This document shows positions 1 through 8,536 of a stretch of 37,456 nucleotides of DNA, in pieces; within the stretch, counting starts at the first letter, position 1; the number at the start of each line of letters is the position of its first letter. The notes under the pieces are model-generated. The model was not told the DNA's origin and made no database searches. It worked only from the letters and a program-made list of their open reading frames with translations. The translations under genes were made by a program, and so were the position numbers. The DNA comes from Bacteroidales bacterium (GTDB lineage Bacteria; Bacteroidota; Bacteroidia; Bacteroidales; Muribaculaceae), in the NCBI GenBank assembly GCA_004553485.1, contig SFLG01000035.1, positions 1 through 37,456 of the forward strand, read 5' to 3'.

Positions 1-2
1 GC

Positions 3-908
3 TTACTCGGTGTAGCCGAACTGGCGCAGTTTGTTCTCGCGGTTACGCCAGTCGGGCTCGATTTTTACGAAGAGCTCGAGGTAGACGCTCTTGCCAAAGA
101 ACTGCTCGATGTCGAGGCGCGCCTCTTTGCCGACTTTTTTGAGTTTTTCGCCGCCGCGGCCGATGATGATGCCTTTTTGCGAGTCCCGCTCGACGTAGAT
201 GACGGCCATGATGTGTATCGAGTGCTCTTTCTCCTCGAATTTCTCCACCAGCACCTCTACGGCGTATGGAATTTCCTTGTCGTAGTTGAGCAGGATTTTC
301 TCGCGGATGATTTCGGTGACGAAGAAGCGAGCGGGCTTGTCGGTGAGGGCGTCCTTGCCGAAGTAGGGGGCGTGCACGGGCAGGAGGCTGACGATGGTGT
401 TGAGCAGGTTGTCGGTGTTGAAGCGCTCTTTGGCCGAGACGGGGAAGATGGTGGCGTTGGGGAGGAGGCCCTTCCAGCGCTCGACAATCTTTTCAAGCTC
501 GTCCTGGTTGTGCACAAGGTCTATCTTGTTGATGACCAGCAGGACGGGGACTGTCTCCTTGGCCACCTTGGCCAGGAAGGAGGCATTTTTTTCGGGGCTC
601 TCCACCACGTCGGTGACGTATACCAGGACGTCGGCATCGGTGAGGGCGCCTTCGCTCTGGCTCAGCATCGTCTCTTGCAGTTTGTACTTGGGCGCAAGTA
701 CGCCGGGGGTGTCCGAGAAGACAATCTGGTAGTCGGGGGTGTTGACGATGCCCATGATGCGGTGGCGTGTGGTCTGGGCCTTGGAGGTTATGATGGACAC
801 GCGCTCGCCTACGAGGTCGTTCATCAGTGTCGACTTGCCGACGTTGGGGTTGCCTACGATGTTGACGAAACCGGCGCGGTGCCCGGTGTTGGTTGCTGAG
901 TTTTCCAT
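3..908 (-). CDS. era: GTPase Era
   Basis: Era is a GTPase that binds 16S rRNA near its 3' end and assists maturation of the 30S ribosomal subunit. The 301-residue length is normal. The G domain is complete: P-loop GNPNVGKS at residues 19-26, DTPG at 66-69, NKID at 127-130 and SAK at 158-160. The C-terminal KH RNA-binding domain shows its GRGG turn at 250-253. The ATG at 906-908 opens a short polar N-terminus directly before the G domain, as in the family. It is the last gene in the window of the minus-strand run yceD-rpmF-fabH-era, 149 bp after fabH. The stop codon lies three bases from the window edge, so what follows is not visible. Confidence 0.97.
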   Translation of the reverse strand: MENSATNTGHRAGFVNIVGNPNVGKSTLMNDLVGERVSIITSKAQTTRHRIMGIVNTPDYQIVFSDTPGVLAPKYKLQETMLSQSEGALTDADVLVYVTDVVESPEKNASFLAKVAKETVPVLLVINKIDLVHNQDELEKIVERWKGLLPNATIFPVSAKERFNTDNLLNTIVSLLPVHAPYFGKDALTDKPARFFVTEIIREKILLNYDKEIPYAVEVLVEKFEEKEHSIHIMAVIYVERDSQKGIIIGRGGEKLKKVGKEARLDIEQFFGKSVYLELFVKIEPDWRNRENKLRQFGYTE

Positions 909-1057
909 TATGCGGTGTTTTATGTCGGTGTCAAGTAAGGTTGCCCGGCGTGGCGTTTTGGCGGGGACACAACCGTGGCTTACTTAAAAACAAAAATAGC
1001 ACAGTAAATGTGCTATTTGAGTGTAAAAATTTTTGTGCGTGTACCGGCGGCGGGGCA

Positions 1058-2044
1058 TCACATGTCCCATACCAGATACATAGCACCCCAGGTGAAGCCG
1101 GCGCCGAAAGCGGTGAGGATGAGCTTGTCGCCCTTCTTGAGGGTGTCCTTGTACTCGTCCAGGCAGATGGGGATGGAGGCTGCCGACGTGTTGCCGGTGT
1201 GCTGGATGTTGACGAGCACCTTCTCCATAGGCACCCCGGCTTTCTGGGCCACGGCCTCGATGATGCGGAGGTTGGCCTGGTGGGGGATGAGGTAGCTGAT
1301 GTCGTCGACGCCGAGGTTGTTGCGCTTCATCACATCAAGGGTGCTGGTGAGCATGTCGGTAACGGCGTGCTTGTATACGTGGCGGCCGTCCTGGAAGAGG
1401 AAGTGCCAGCCGTCGTCGAGGGTCTGCTGTGTGGTGGGGTGAACCGAGCCGCCGCCTTTCATGACGAGGTATTCGAGGCCCTGGCCGTCAACGTGGAGCA
1501 CGGCGTCCTGTACGCCCATGCCGGGCTCGTCTGTGGGCTGAACCAGCACGGCGGCGGCGCCGTCACCGAAGAGGGGACAGGTCTGACGGTCCTGGTAGTT
1601 GACCATCGACGACATCTTTTCGGCGCAAACCACCACAACGTTGCGGTAGAGGCCCGAGCGGATGTAGCCCGTGGCGTCCTGGAGGGCGACGATGAAGCCG
1701 GCGCAGGCGGCCTGGATGTCGTAGGCGTAGCAGTGCTTGAGCCCGGCCTGGTAGGTGATCACCGACGCTGTCGACGGGAAACGGTAGTCGGGGTTGGACG
1801 TCGCGCAGATTACCAGCTCGATGTCGTCGGGGTTGATGCCGGTGTTTTCGATCAGTCGCTGCACGGCGATGGCGCCCATGTAGGACGAGCCGGTGTTTTC
1901 CTTATGCAGTATGCGGCGTTCCTTTATGCCGACGCGGGTGGTGATCCACTCGTCGTTGGTGTCGACCATCTTCGAGAGCATGTCGTTGTCGAGGATGTCG
2001 TCAGGGAGATATGAAGCTATACCTGATATGCGGGCGTTGGTCAT
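1058..2044 (-). CDS. fabH: 3-oxoacyl-ACP synthase III (FabH)
   Basis: FabH condenses an acyl-CoA with malonyl-ACP and so starts type II fatty acid synthesis in the cytoplasm. The 328-residue protein has the full thiolase-fold catalytic triad: Cys114 in QAACAGF, His255 in IPHQAN and Asn285 in HTGNTSAAS. It sits between rpmF and era, a widespread arrangement that links lipid synthesis with ribosome production. plsX, which often lies just before fabH in other phyla, is absent from this cluster. The 204-bp gap to rpmF contains a hairpin (2154-2183) that might reduce read-through. The ATG at 2044 gives a normal N-terminus (MTNARISGIASYLP). Confidence 0.97.
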   Translation of the reverse strand: MTNARISGIASYLPDDILDNDMLSKMVDTNDEWITTRVGIKERRILHKENTGSSYMGAIAVQRLIENTGINPDDIELVICATSNPDYRFPSTASVITYQAGLKHCYAYDIQAACAGFIVALQDATGYIRSGLYRNVVVVCAEKMSSMVNYQDRQTCPLFGDGAAAVLVQPTDEPGMGVQDAVLHVDGQGLEYLVMKGGGSVHPTTQQTLDDGWHFLFQDGRHVYKHAVTDMLTSTLDVMKRNNLGVDDISYLIPHQANLRIIEAVAQKAGVPMEKVLVNIQHTGNTSAASIPICLDEYKDTLKKGDKLILTAFGAGFTWGAMYLVWDM

Positions 2045-2153
2045 GATTATCTCGTGTATGGGTTGAGGTGGAGGTGCTTGGTAAAATTTGAGGCCTTGCG
2101 CCTGGAGCGATGGGCTTTAGGCGCGGAGGGGTGCTATACGTAAATGTAACCCG

Positions 2154-2183
2154 CACAGGCCGCAGAATGTTCTACGGCCTGTG
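2154..2183 (-). terminator. hairpin in the rpmF-fabH spacer
   Basis: A perfect 9-bp stem, CACAGGCCG at 2154-2162 and its complement at 2175-2183, encloses a 12-nt loop. It lies 66 bp downstream of the rpmF stop in the 204-bp spacer before fabH. On the minus strand no run of T follows, so it is a weak intrinsic terminator at best. It could be an attenuator or an mRNA-processing or stability element that lets L32 be made in excess of FabH. No TAnnTTTG box was found between it and fabH. Confidence 0.35.
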
Positions 2184-2248
2184 TGGTTGTCCGTACGGTT
2201 GGCGCCGGCCGGGCCGTGGCGCGGGCCCTGCGTGGCGTGTGTCGCGGC

Positions 2249-2434
2249 TCAAAGAGCGGCGTCCTTTACGATAGCCTGACGGCCGCGGTAGTAGCCGCAT
2301 TCGCCGCAAACGGTGTGGTAGATGTGCCAGTTGCCGCAGTTGGGGCAAAGAGCCAGTGTGGGTTCTACAGCCTTGTCGTGGGTGCGACGCTTTGCGGTGC
2401 GGGTTTTGGATTGTCTGCGTTTAGGATGTGCCAT
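2249..2434 (-). CDS. rpmF: 50S ribosomal protein L32
   Basis: L32 is a small basic protein of the large ribosomal subunit. The 61-residue product begins with the typical MAHPKRRQSKTR segment. It carries a four-cysteine zinc ribbon, CPNCG followed by CGECGYY, so this is the zinc-binding (C+) form. It lies 132 bp downstream of yceD and upstream of fabH, the conserved yceD-rpmF-fabH order. No separate promoter is evident, so it is probably transcribed from the promoter ahead of yceD. Confidence 0.98.
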   Translation of the reverse strand: MAHPKRRQSKTRTAKRRTHDKAVEPTLALCPNCGNWHIYHTVCGECGYYRGRQAIVKDAAL

Positions 2435-2566
2435 TTTTCTTTAAGATGTGATATTGTTATTATTATTGTTTCTGTTTTGCTGCGGGGTGTCGGTCTGTCA
2501 GCGGCGTCCCTTCGGAAATCCTGCCAGGCGGACGGCGGCGCCGGGGACAGCTCCCGCGGTTGTTTG

Positions 2567-3196
2567 TCAGTTGTCGTATTCGTCTTCGTCAGCGTCACCG
2601 TCGCTCTCGGCGGCGAAGTCGCGCAAGGCCGCCCAACGGGGGTCGGAGGCCGAGGCTGCCTGCTCTTCGCCTTCGCCGGCATCGTCGTCGTCGATGCCGT
2701 CCATCAGGTCGTTCTCCAGCTCGGCGTCCTCGTCGTTTTTCGAGGCCACGCGGTGCTTGTGCAGCAGGGCCATCATCTGACGGTTGCACTTGCCCAGCGG
2801 GTGCACGTGCTTGATGGGCACGGCCAGCGACACGGTGTCGTAAATCATGTACGCCACGTTGAGCTCGTTCATGTTCGAGGGTATCTCGATAAGCTCGTCC
2901 GAGTCGTCGGCAAAGGTGTCGCCGTATCTTACCTCGATGTGGTAAGTGGCGTCGATGGGCCAGGGCATCTCCTCAAGGCAGCGGTCGCACTGCACGGTGA
3001 CCTCGCCGGTGATGTGGAAGGTGACGTCGTAGATGTCGCCGTTGTATTTTACCTCGACGTCGCATTTGAGTGCCGCGTCGTGGATGGCGCTGCTCTCCAT
3101 GTCTTCGAAGAACTTCTTGTCGGGGACGAACTCGAAGTGGTGGGTGCCCTTGGGGAGCGACTTGAGGGGGAGGGAGAATTTGGTGAACTTGCCCAT
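2567..3196 (-). CDS. YceD/DUF177 family protein
   Basis: This is a member of the YceD (DUF177) family, which is almost always encoded next to rpmF. In other bacteria and in chloroplasts the family has been linked to 23S rRNA accumulation, so a ribosome assembly role is likely but is inferred here. The 209-residue product has the characteristic QCDRCLEEM cysteine pair in the middle and a very acidic C-terminal tail rich in Asp and Glu. I chose the ATG at 3196 (MGKFTKFSLPLKSLPKG). The open frame continues upstream to 3298, but that extension is Arg/Pro-rich and unlike the family start. It is the first gene of the yceD-rpmF-fabH-era run. Confidence 0.9.
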   Translation of the reverse strand: MGKFTKFSLPLKSLPKGTHHFEFVPDKKFFEDMESSAIHDAALKCDVEVKYNGDIYDVTFHITGEVTVQCDRCLEEMPWPIDATYHIEVRYGDTFADDSDELIEIPSNMNELNVAYMIYDTVSLAVPIKHVHPLGKCNRQMMALLHKHRVASKNDEDAELENDLMDGIDDDDAGEGEEQAASASDPRWAALRDFAAESDGDADEDEYDN

Positions 3197-3338
3197 TTTT
3201 GCTGAGAAGAAAGAGTTGAGAGGCGCTGTTAATGCAAGGTTTCGGGCCCTTGGAGGATGCCGGCCGCCACTGATGGAGACTGACACCGAAAAGGCCACAC
3301 GGAAAAGCCCGTGCGGAGTGCCTCGGTCAAAAACTTTG

Positions 3339-3370
3339 CAAAGTTAGGATTTTTCCCCCTAACGAGCAAA
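3339..3370 (-). promoter_or_regulatory. Bacteroidota-type promoter for yceD-rpmF-fabH-era
   Basis: Read on the minus strand, TTTG (3367-3370) is followed after exactly 20 nt by TAACTTTG (3339-3346). This matches the -33/-7 consensus of the Bacteroidota housekeeping sigma factor. Transcription would start near 3333 and give a leader of about 135 nt before the yceD ATG at 3196. Confidence 0.8.
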
Positions 3371-3402
3371 CTTTTATCAATATTTTAAGGGCAGGCCCGC
3401 CC

Positions 3403-3496
3403 CAATCGGACCAATTGGGCCAATTAGGCCAATTGGACCAATAAGGTAATTAGGCCAATTGGACTAATCAGGCTAATAAGACCAATAAGCTCGGTT
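3403..3496. repeat. 9-bp-period degenerate tandem repeat (CCAATTGGA-like)
   Basis: About ten tandem units follow a 9-nt period, for example CCAATCGGA, CCAATTGGG, CCAATTAGG, CCAATTGGA, CCAATAAGG, CTAATCAGG and CCAATAAGC; one unit is 8 nt. The block lies between the divergent yceD and ruvX promoters and does not overlap either one. Because the word CCAATTGG is self-complementary, adjacent units can also fold on each other. It is one of several 9-bp-period blocks in this window. Confidence 0.85.
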
Positions 3497-3522
3497 AGTC
3501 TGATGCGCCCGCCGGGGCGCCG

Positions 3523-3554
3523 TTTGATGCTGTCGCGAAAAAGTTGTATCTTTG
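3523..3554 (+). promoter_or_regulatory. Bacteroidota-type promoter for ruvX-def
   Basis: TTTG (3523-3526), a 20-nt spacer and TATCTTTG (3547-3554) match the -33/-7 consensus. The start site should fall near 3560. This argues against the TTG codon at 3552 as the ruvX start and supports the ATG at 3579. Confidence 0.82.
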
Positions 3555-3578
3555 CATTATAATAATGTATATAACGAT

Positions 3579-4019
3579 ATGGGACGACTGATGGCTATCG
3601 ATTTTGGCAGGCGACGGTGCGGTATCGCCGTTACCGACAGTCTGCGTCTGGTGGCCAACCCGCTGGAGACGGTAGAGACGGGGCGGCTGGCCGACTTTGT
3701 GCGCGCCTACATTGCCGCCGAGGGTGTCGACGCCGTTGTCGTGGGTCGTCCGCGGCAGATGGACGGCAGCGACTCGGAGTGCATGCGCTACCTCACCCCG
3801 GCAATCAACCGCCTGCGCAAGCTGATAGCCCCCGTGCCGGTGATTTTCTTTGACGAGCGTTTCACGTCGGTGCTGGCCCACAAGGCCATGCTCGACGGCG
3901 GCATGAAGAAGATGGCCCGGCGCGACAAGGCTGTGGTGGACCGCATCTCGGCCTCGATTATCCTCAACGACTACCTGTCCTCGCGCCAGGCAGCCGAGGA
4001 CGCCGTGCCCGGCAACTGA
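3579..4019 (+). CDS. ruvX: RuvX/YqgF family putative Holliday junction resolvase or pre-16S rRNA nuclease
   Basis: YqgF-family proteins have an RNase H fold. They are described as putative Holliday junction resolvases and, in E. coli, as the nuclease acting on the 5' end of pre-16S rRNA. This 146-residue product has the family's acidic residues: Asp8 in MAIDFG, the GRPRQMDGS loop at 56-64, DER at 92-94 and Asp121 in DRISASIIL. The open frame reaches back to a TTG at 3552, but that codon lies inside the -7 promoter box, so I place the start at the ATG at 3579. def follows 171 bp downstream. The spacer holds a 15-bp duplication and one copy of the 26-bp palindrome. Confidence 0.9.
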   Translation: MGRLMAIDFGRRRCGIAVTDSLRLVANPLETVETGRLADFVRAYIAAEGVDAVVVGRPRQMDGSDSECMRYLTPAINRLRKLIAPVPVIFFDERFTSVLAHKAMLDGGMKKMARRDKAVVDRISASIILNDYLSSRQAAEDAVPGN

Positions 4020-4049
4020 GCGGCGGGGGTAAGGCCCCGGCCCATAGCG

Positions 4050-4079
4050 GCGGCCGTTAGCGTGGCGGCCGTTAGCGTG
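4050..4079 (+). repeat. 15-bp tandem duplication downstream of ruvX
   Basis: The 15-mer GCGGCCGTTAGCGTG occurs twice head to tail (4050-4064 and 4065-4079). A degenerate third start, GCTGTTACCGTTA, then leads straight into the palindrome at 4089. Downstream, CCGTTAACCGGCCGCC (near 4136-4151) is a partial reverse complement, so the whole ruvX-def spacer can fold into a larger structure. Confidence 0.75.
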
Positions 4080-4088
4080 GCTGTTACC

Positions 4089-4114
4089 GTTATCGGTCGA
4101 GCTCGACCGATAAC
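4089..4114 (+). repeat. 26-bp perfect palindrome, copy 1
   Basis: GTTATCGGTCGAG is followed immediately by its exact reverse complement, making a 26-bp perfect palindrome. ACC precedes it. It lies 70 bp after the ruvX stop, on the strand of ruvX. The same sequence recurs at 8471-8496 and 35902-35927. Confidence 0.95.
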
Positions 4115-4190
4115 AGTGACGCTTCCGGGGCTTGGCCGTTAACCGGCCGCCACACTCGCCTCTGTAACATAAACTAACAAAAAACAAGAT

Positions 4191-4757
4191 ATGAAACTTC
4201 CTGTTTATATGTATGGCCATCCCGTGCTGCGTGAGGTGGCCGAAGATGTGCCCGACGACTTCGAGGGCCTGCAGAAGCTGGTCGACGATATGTTTGAGAC
4301 GATGTATGACTCGGAGGGCGTGGGCCTGGCCGGGCCGCAGATTGGCAAGAGCCTGCGCCTGGTGGTGATTGACGCCGACCCGGTTGCCGACACGTTCCCC
4401 GAGTGCGCGGGCCGCAAGATGGTACTCATCAACCCTGAGATAGAGGTGCTCGACGGCGATGCCGTGAGCCGGTCGGAGGGCTGCCTGTCGCTGCCCGGAA
4501 TAGCCGAGGAGGTGAAGCGCGTCGAGCATATTCGCCTGCTGTGGACCGACGAGAAGGGCGAGGAGCACGACGAGGAGATTTCGGGCTTTCTGGCCCGCAT
4601 CGTCCAGCACGAGTGCGACCACCTGGAGGGCAAGGTCTTTATCGACCACGTGCCGGCCATACGGCGCGCCCTCATCCGCGGCAAGCTGAACAACATCGTG
4701 CAGGGCAAGGTGCGCTGCGACTACCGCGCCGTCTTTGCCCCCCGCAAAAGGCGGTAA
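4191..4757 (+). CDS. def: peptide deformylase
   Basis: Peptide deformylase removes the formyl group from the initiator methionine of nascent proteins. The 188-residue protein contains all three defining motifs: GVGLAGPQ at 43-50, EGCLSLPG at 96-103 with metal ligand Cys98, and HECDH at 140-144 with two metal-ligand His residues and the catalytic Glu141. The ATG at 4191 begins MKLPVYMYG, typical of the Bacteroidota enzyme. It is co-directional with ruvX and ettA. The basic C-terminal tail (PRKRR) is unremarkable. Confidence 0.97.
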   Translation: MKLPVYMYGHPVLREVAEDVPDDFEGLQKLVDDMFETMYDSEGVGLAGPQIGKSLRLVVIDADPVADTFPECAGRKMVLINPEIEVLDGDAVSRSEGCLSLPGIAEEVKRVEHIRLLWTDEKGEEHDEEISGFLARIVQHECDHLEGKVFIDHVPAIRRALIRGKLNNIVQGKVRCDYRAVFAPRKRR

Positions 4758-4892
4758 GGCAGGGCCTTGCCGCCCCGCCCACAAGGGGGCGGAACAGTGA
4801 CAAAGCGGCCGCGAGGCGGCCGCCGGGCCGAGACGGGGGCGATAGCTGCACGTGGGGCCCTTGTTGAACTTAAAACCAAAAGCTAAAGACAG

Positions 4893-6563
<1,671 letters not shown>

Positions 6564-6588
6564 GCCCACCGGGCACTGTCACACACCA

Positions 6589-6618
6589 CGCGGCCCGCTC
6601 AATCCTGAGCGGGCCGCG
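6589..6618. terminator. bidirectional hairpin between convergent ettA and PepSY-like gene
   Basis: A perfect 13-bp GC-rich stem (6589-6601 with 6606-6618) closes a 4-nt loop, 26 bp after the ettA stop. The genes on either side converge, so one hairpin may serve both. The downstream sequence TGTTATTG is only moderately T-rich. Confidence 0.7.
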
Positions 6619-6630
6619 CGTGTTATTGGG

Positions 6631-6686
6631 CTGTTAAGGACTTTAAGGACCTTTAAGGGCTTTAAGGGCCTTAGGGGCCTTGTGGG
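6631..6686. repeat. 9/10-bp-period degenerate repeat (TTTAAGGGCC-like)
   Basis: Successive words CTGTTAAGGA, CTTTAAGGA, CCTTTAAGGG, CTTTAAGGG, CCTTAGGGG and CCTTGTGGG repeat every 9 or 10 nt. The block fills the space between the ettA terminator and the end of the PepSY-like gene. Confidence 0.8.
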
Positions 6687-6693
6687 TGTGCAT

Positions 6694-7149
6694 TTAGTCG
6701 TCTACGCCGAGGAAGCGGCCGTTGCGGTCAAAGAGAAGATCGAGGCCGCCGATGAGCTCGACTTCGTAGTGGCTGTGGTCAATCTTCAGCGAGGTTATCC
6801 TGGCATTCTTGTAGTTGGTCTTTACGTAGTTGCGGATGGCGGCGGGGACGAGCTTGTCGGGCACGCAGTTGCGGCCGGCATCGACCTCGGTGAGGTTGCC
6901 CTGGCGGTCAAACTCCAGTTCGGTGCCGTTGTTGAGCACGACGTCGTAGCTGGTGCCGTACATGTCGGTGTCGATTTTGATGTGGTTGATTTTGTTCTGG
7001 CCGAAGGTTTCTACTATCACCTGTCGGGCCGCTGCGGGCAGCTGGGTGTGGTCGGTGGTATACCTGTCGCGGGCCAAAGCGGGAACAATGGCCAGCATGG
7101 CCATTACCGCTGCAATAATCGTCCTTTTTGCAATAATCGTCTTTTTCAT
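6694..7149 (-). CDS. PepSY-like (BLIP-fold) secreted protein
   Basis: This 151-residue protein has an N-terminal signal peptide (basic start, hydrophobic core around 10-24, cleavage near VPALA-RD). Two PepSY-like repeats follow, at about 30-85 and 95-150. Each ends in a similar strand: LEFDRQGNLTEVD and LLFDRNGRFLGVDD. Such proteins are common in Bacteroidota and probably periplasmic; their function is unknown and inhibition of peptidases is only a family-level suggestion. It lies downstream of the secreted EEP-family gene but is separated from it by a hairpin at 7185-7227. No TAnnTTTG promoter was seen in that short gap, so it may depend on read-through. Confidence 0.85.
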   Translation of the reverse strand: MKKTIIAKRTIIAAVMAMLAIVPALARDRYTTDHTQLPAAARQVIVETFGQNKINHIKIDTDMYGTSYDVVLNNGTELEFDRQGNLTEVDAGRNCVPDKLVPAAIRNYVKTNYKNARITSLKIDHSHYEVELIGGLDLLFDRNGRFLGVDD

Positions 7150-7184
7150 ATTCAGTGTTTTTTAGTTATATGTCTTATGTTAAC

Positions 7185-7227
7185 GTGCGAGCCCTCCACA
7201 AAGTTCGATATTGTGGAGGGCTCGCGC
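7185..7227 (-). terminator. long hairpin between the EEP-family and PepSY-like genes
   Basis: GCGAGCCCTCCACA (7187-7200) pairs fully with 7212-7225, and one more A-T pair plus a G-T and a G-C pair extend it, giving about 17 bp around a 9-nt loop. It starts 42 bp after the EEP-family stop. No strong T run follows on the minus strand, so it may be a terminator, an attenuator or a 3'-end stabiliser. Confidence 0.6.
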
Positions 7228-7268
7228 TGTATTGGTTGAGCCGGGGGCCGGTGCCGGGGCTCAGGGGG

Positions 7269-8330
7269 TTATTTGCGGGCGGGGACGAAGCGGCGCAGGT
7301 AAATCTCGGTGGGGAAGTGGTCCGAGTAGCCGTTCAGGTATACGCCGGAGGCGAAGGTGCGCAGGGGGTAACCCTGGCGTGAGCCCTGGTCGTCGCGTAG
7401 GAAGTCGTAGTTGTGCACCTCGGCGCGCCAGAAGTTCCAGCGTGTTTCGGGGTCGTTGACGAGGTTACCCGAGAGGATGATCTGGTCGAAGAGGTTCCAC
7501 GAGCTCTTGTAGGCCAATGTGCCGATACCGCGCTCGAGCATCTTCCACCAGGGGTTGTAGAACTCGTGGGCGGTGACCTTTTCGGGGTTGGGCTTTGCGC
7601 CTAACACCTTTGCGCACGATTTGTCCTGGGGGTCGTCGTTGAGGTCGCCCATGATTACCACGCCCATCTGCGGGTCGACGTTCCACAGCGAGTCAGCGAT
7701 GTGCTTGCACAGGCGTGCTGCGGCTTCGCGGTTGGGCGACGACTGCTCCTGACCGCCGAGGCGCGAGGGCCAGTGGTTGACGATGATGGCGATGCGCTCG
7801 CCCATCAGACGGCCGACGACGCACATCTGGTCGCGGGTGGCAAAATTGATTTCGGTGAGGGTGTGGTTGGTGACGTTCTCGAGCTTGAAGTAACGGGGGT
7901 TGTAGAGCAGGCCTACGTCCACGCCGCGTTTGTCGGGCGAGTCGTGGTGGCAGATCTGCAGGTTCCAGGGAGCCAGCTGCGGGTCGGCGACGAGGTCCTC
8001 GAGGACGGTGCGGTTCTCAATCTCCGATACACCGATTATAGCGGGGCCGTTGGGTGTGGTTTTGGACGTGAAGCTGGAGATGGCGCGGGCCATGTGGTTG
8101 ATTTTGTTCCAGTACTTGGTGCCGTTCCACTGGTTTTTGCCGCCGGGGGTGTATTCGAGGTCGCGGCCCAGGGGGTTGTTGGGGATGGTATCAAAAAGGT
8201 TCTCGAGGTTGTAGAAGGCTATGCCGGCTATCTGGTAGCCGCCTTTCTCCTTCTGCTGTGCCTGGGCGGGCATGGCGTTTGTGGCTGCCATTGCCAGGAC
8301 TGCCAGGGCGATGCTGAACAATTTTTTCAT
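7269..8330 (-). CDS. secreted endonuclease/exonuclease/phosphatase-family protein
   Basis: This 353-residue protein starts with a clear signal peptide (MKKLFSIALAVLAMAATNA, cleavage near AQA-QQ). The rest has the EEP-fold hallmarks: N-terminal FYNLENLFD with Asn and metal-binding residues, GVSEIENR with the metal-ligand Glu, a central VNHWPSR, MGDLNDDP with catalytic Asp and Asn, and SDHFPTEIYL at the end with the terminal Asp-His pair. It is likely a periplasmic or secreted phosphoesterase. Nucleic acid, phospholipid or inositol phosphate substrates are all possible and the sequence does not decide. It has its own well-formed promoter at 8376-8407. Confidence 0.9.
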   Translation of the reverse strand: MKKLFSIALAVLAMAATNAMPAQAQQKEKGGYQIAGIAFYNLENLFDTIPNNPLGRDLEYTPGGKNQWNGTKYWNKINHMARAISSFTSKTTPNGPAIIGVSEIENRTVLEDLVADPQLAPWNLQICHHDSPDKRGVDVGLLYNPRYFKLENVTNHTLTEINFATRDQMCVVGRLMGERIAIIVNHWPSRLGGQEQSSPNREAAARLCKHIADSLWNVDPQMGVVIMGDLNDDPQDKSCAKVLGAKPNPEKVTAHEFYNPWWKMLERGIGTLAYKSSWNLFDQIILSGNLVNDPETRWNFWRAEVHNYDFLRDDQGSRQGYPLRTFASGVYLNGYSDHFPTEIYLRRFVPARK

Positions 8331-8375
8331 GGTTTATGGGGATGCTTTTGTTGTTTATTTCCTGAATTATATTGC

Positions 8376-8407
8376 CAAAGTTAGCATAAAACCGCCAATT
8401 GTGCAAA
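8376..8407 (-). promoter_or_regulatory. Bacteroidota-type promoter for the EEP-family gene
   Basis: On the minus strand TTTG (8404-8407), a 20-nt spacer and TAACTTTG (8376-8383) give an ideal match. The start site should lie about 40 nt before the ATG at 8330. Confidence 0.85.
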
Positions 8408-8470
8408 TAAACTTTAAAGAAGGCGCCTAACGGGCCCTGCCGGCCGTTGGTAAGGGCCGGGGTGGTCACG

Positions 8471-8496
8471 GTTATCGGTCGAGCTCGACCGATAAC
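8471..8496 (-). repeat. 26-bp perfect palindrome, copy 2
   Basis: This is identical to the palindromes at 4089-4114 and 35902-35927. Read on the minus strand it is again preceded by ACC, so it has the orientation of the minus-strand gene that ends 40 bp upstream (stop at 8537). It sits between that stop and the EEP-family promoter. Confidence 0.95.
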
Positions 8497-8536
8497 GGTC
8501 AGGCCGGGCGCGGGGCAGGGCGGTGTGGGCCGTGCG

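Noticed and set aside
3403..3496. CRISPR array
   Set aside because: Units are only 9 nt with no spacers and no cas genes nearby; it is a simple degenerate tandem repeat.
3495..4784. 429-codon open frame on the minus strand over ruvX and def
   Set aside because: It lies antisense to two well-supported genes, has no recognisable domain and is a by-product of the GC-rich codon pattern.
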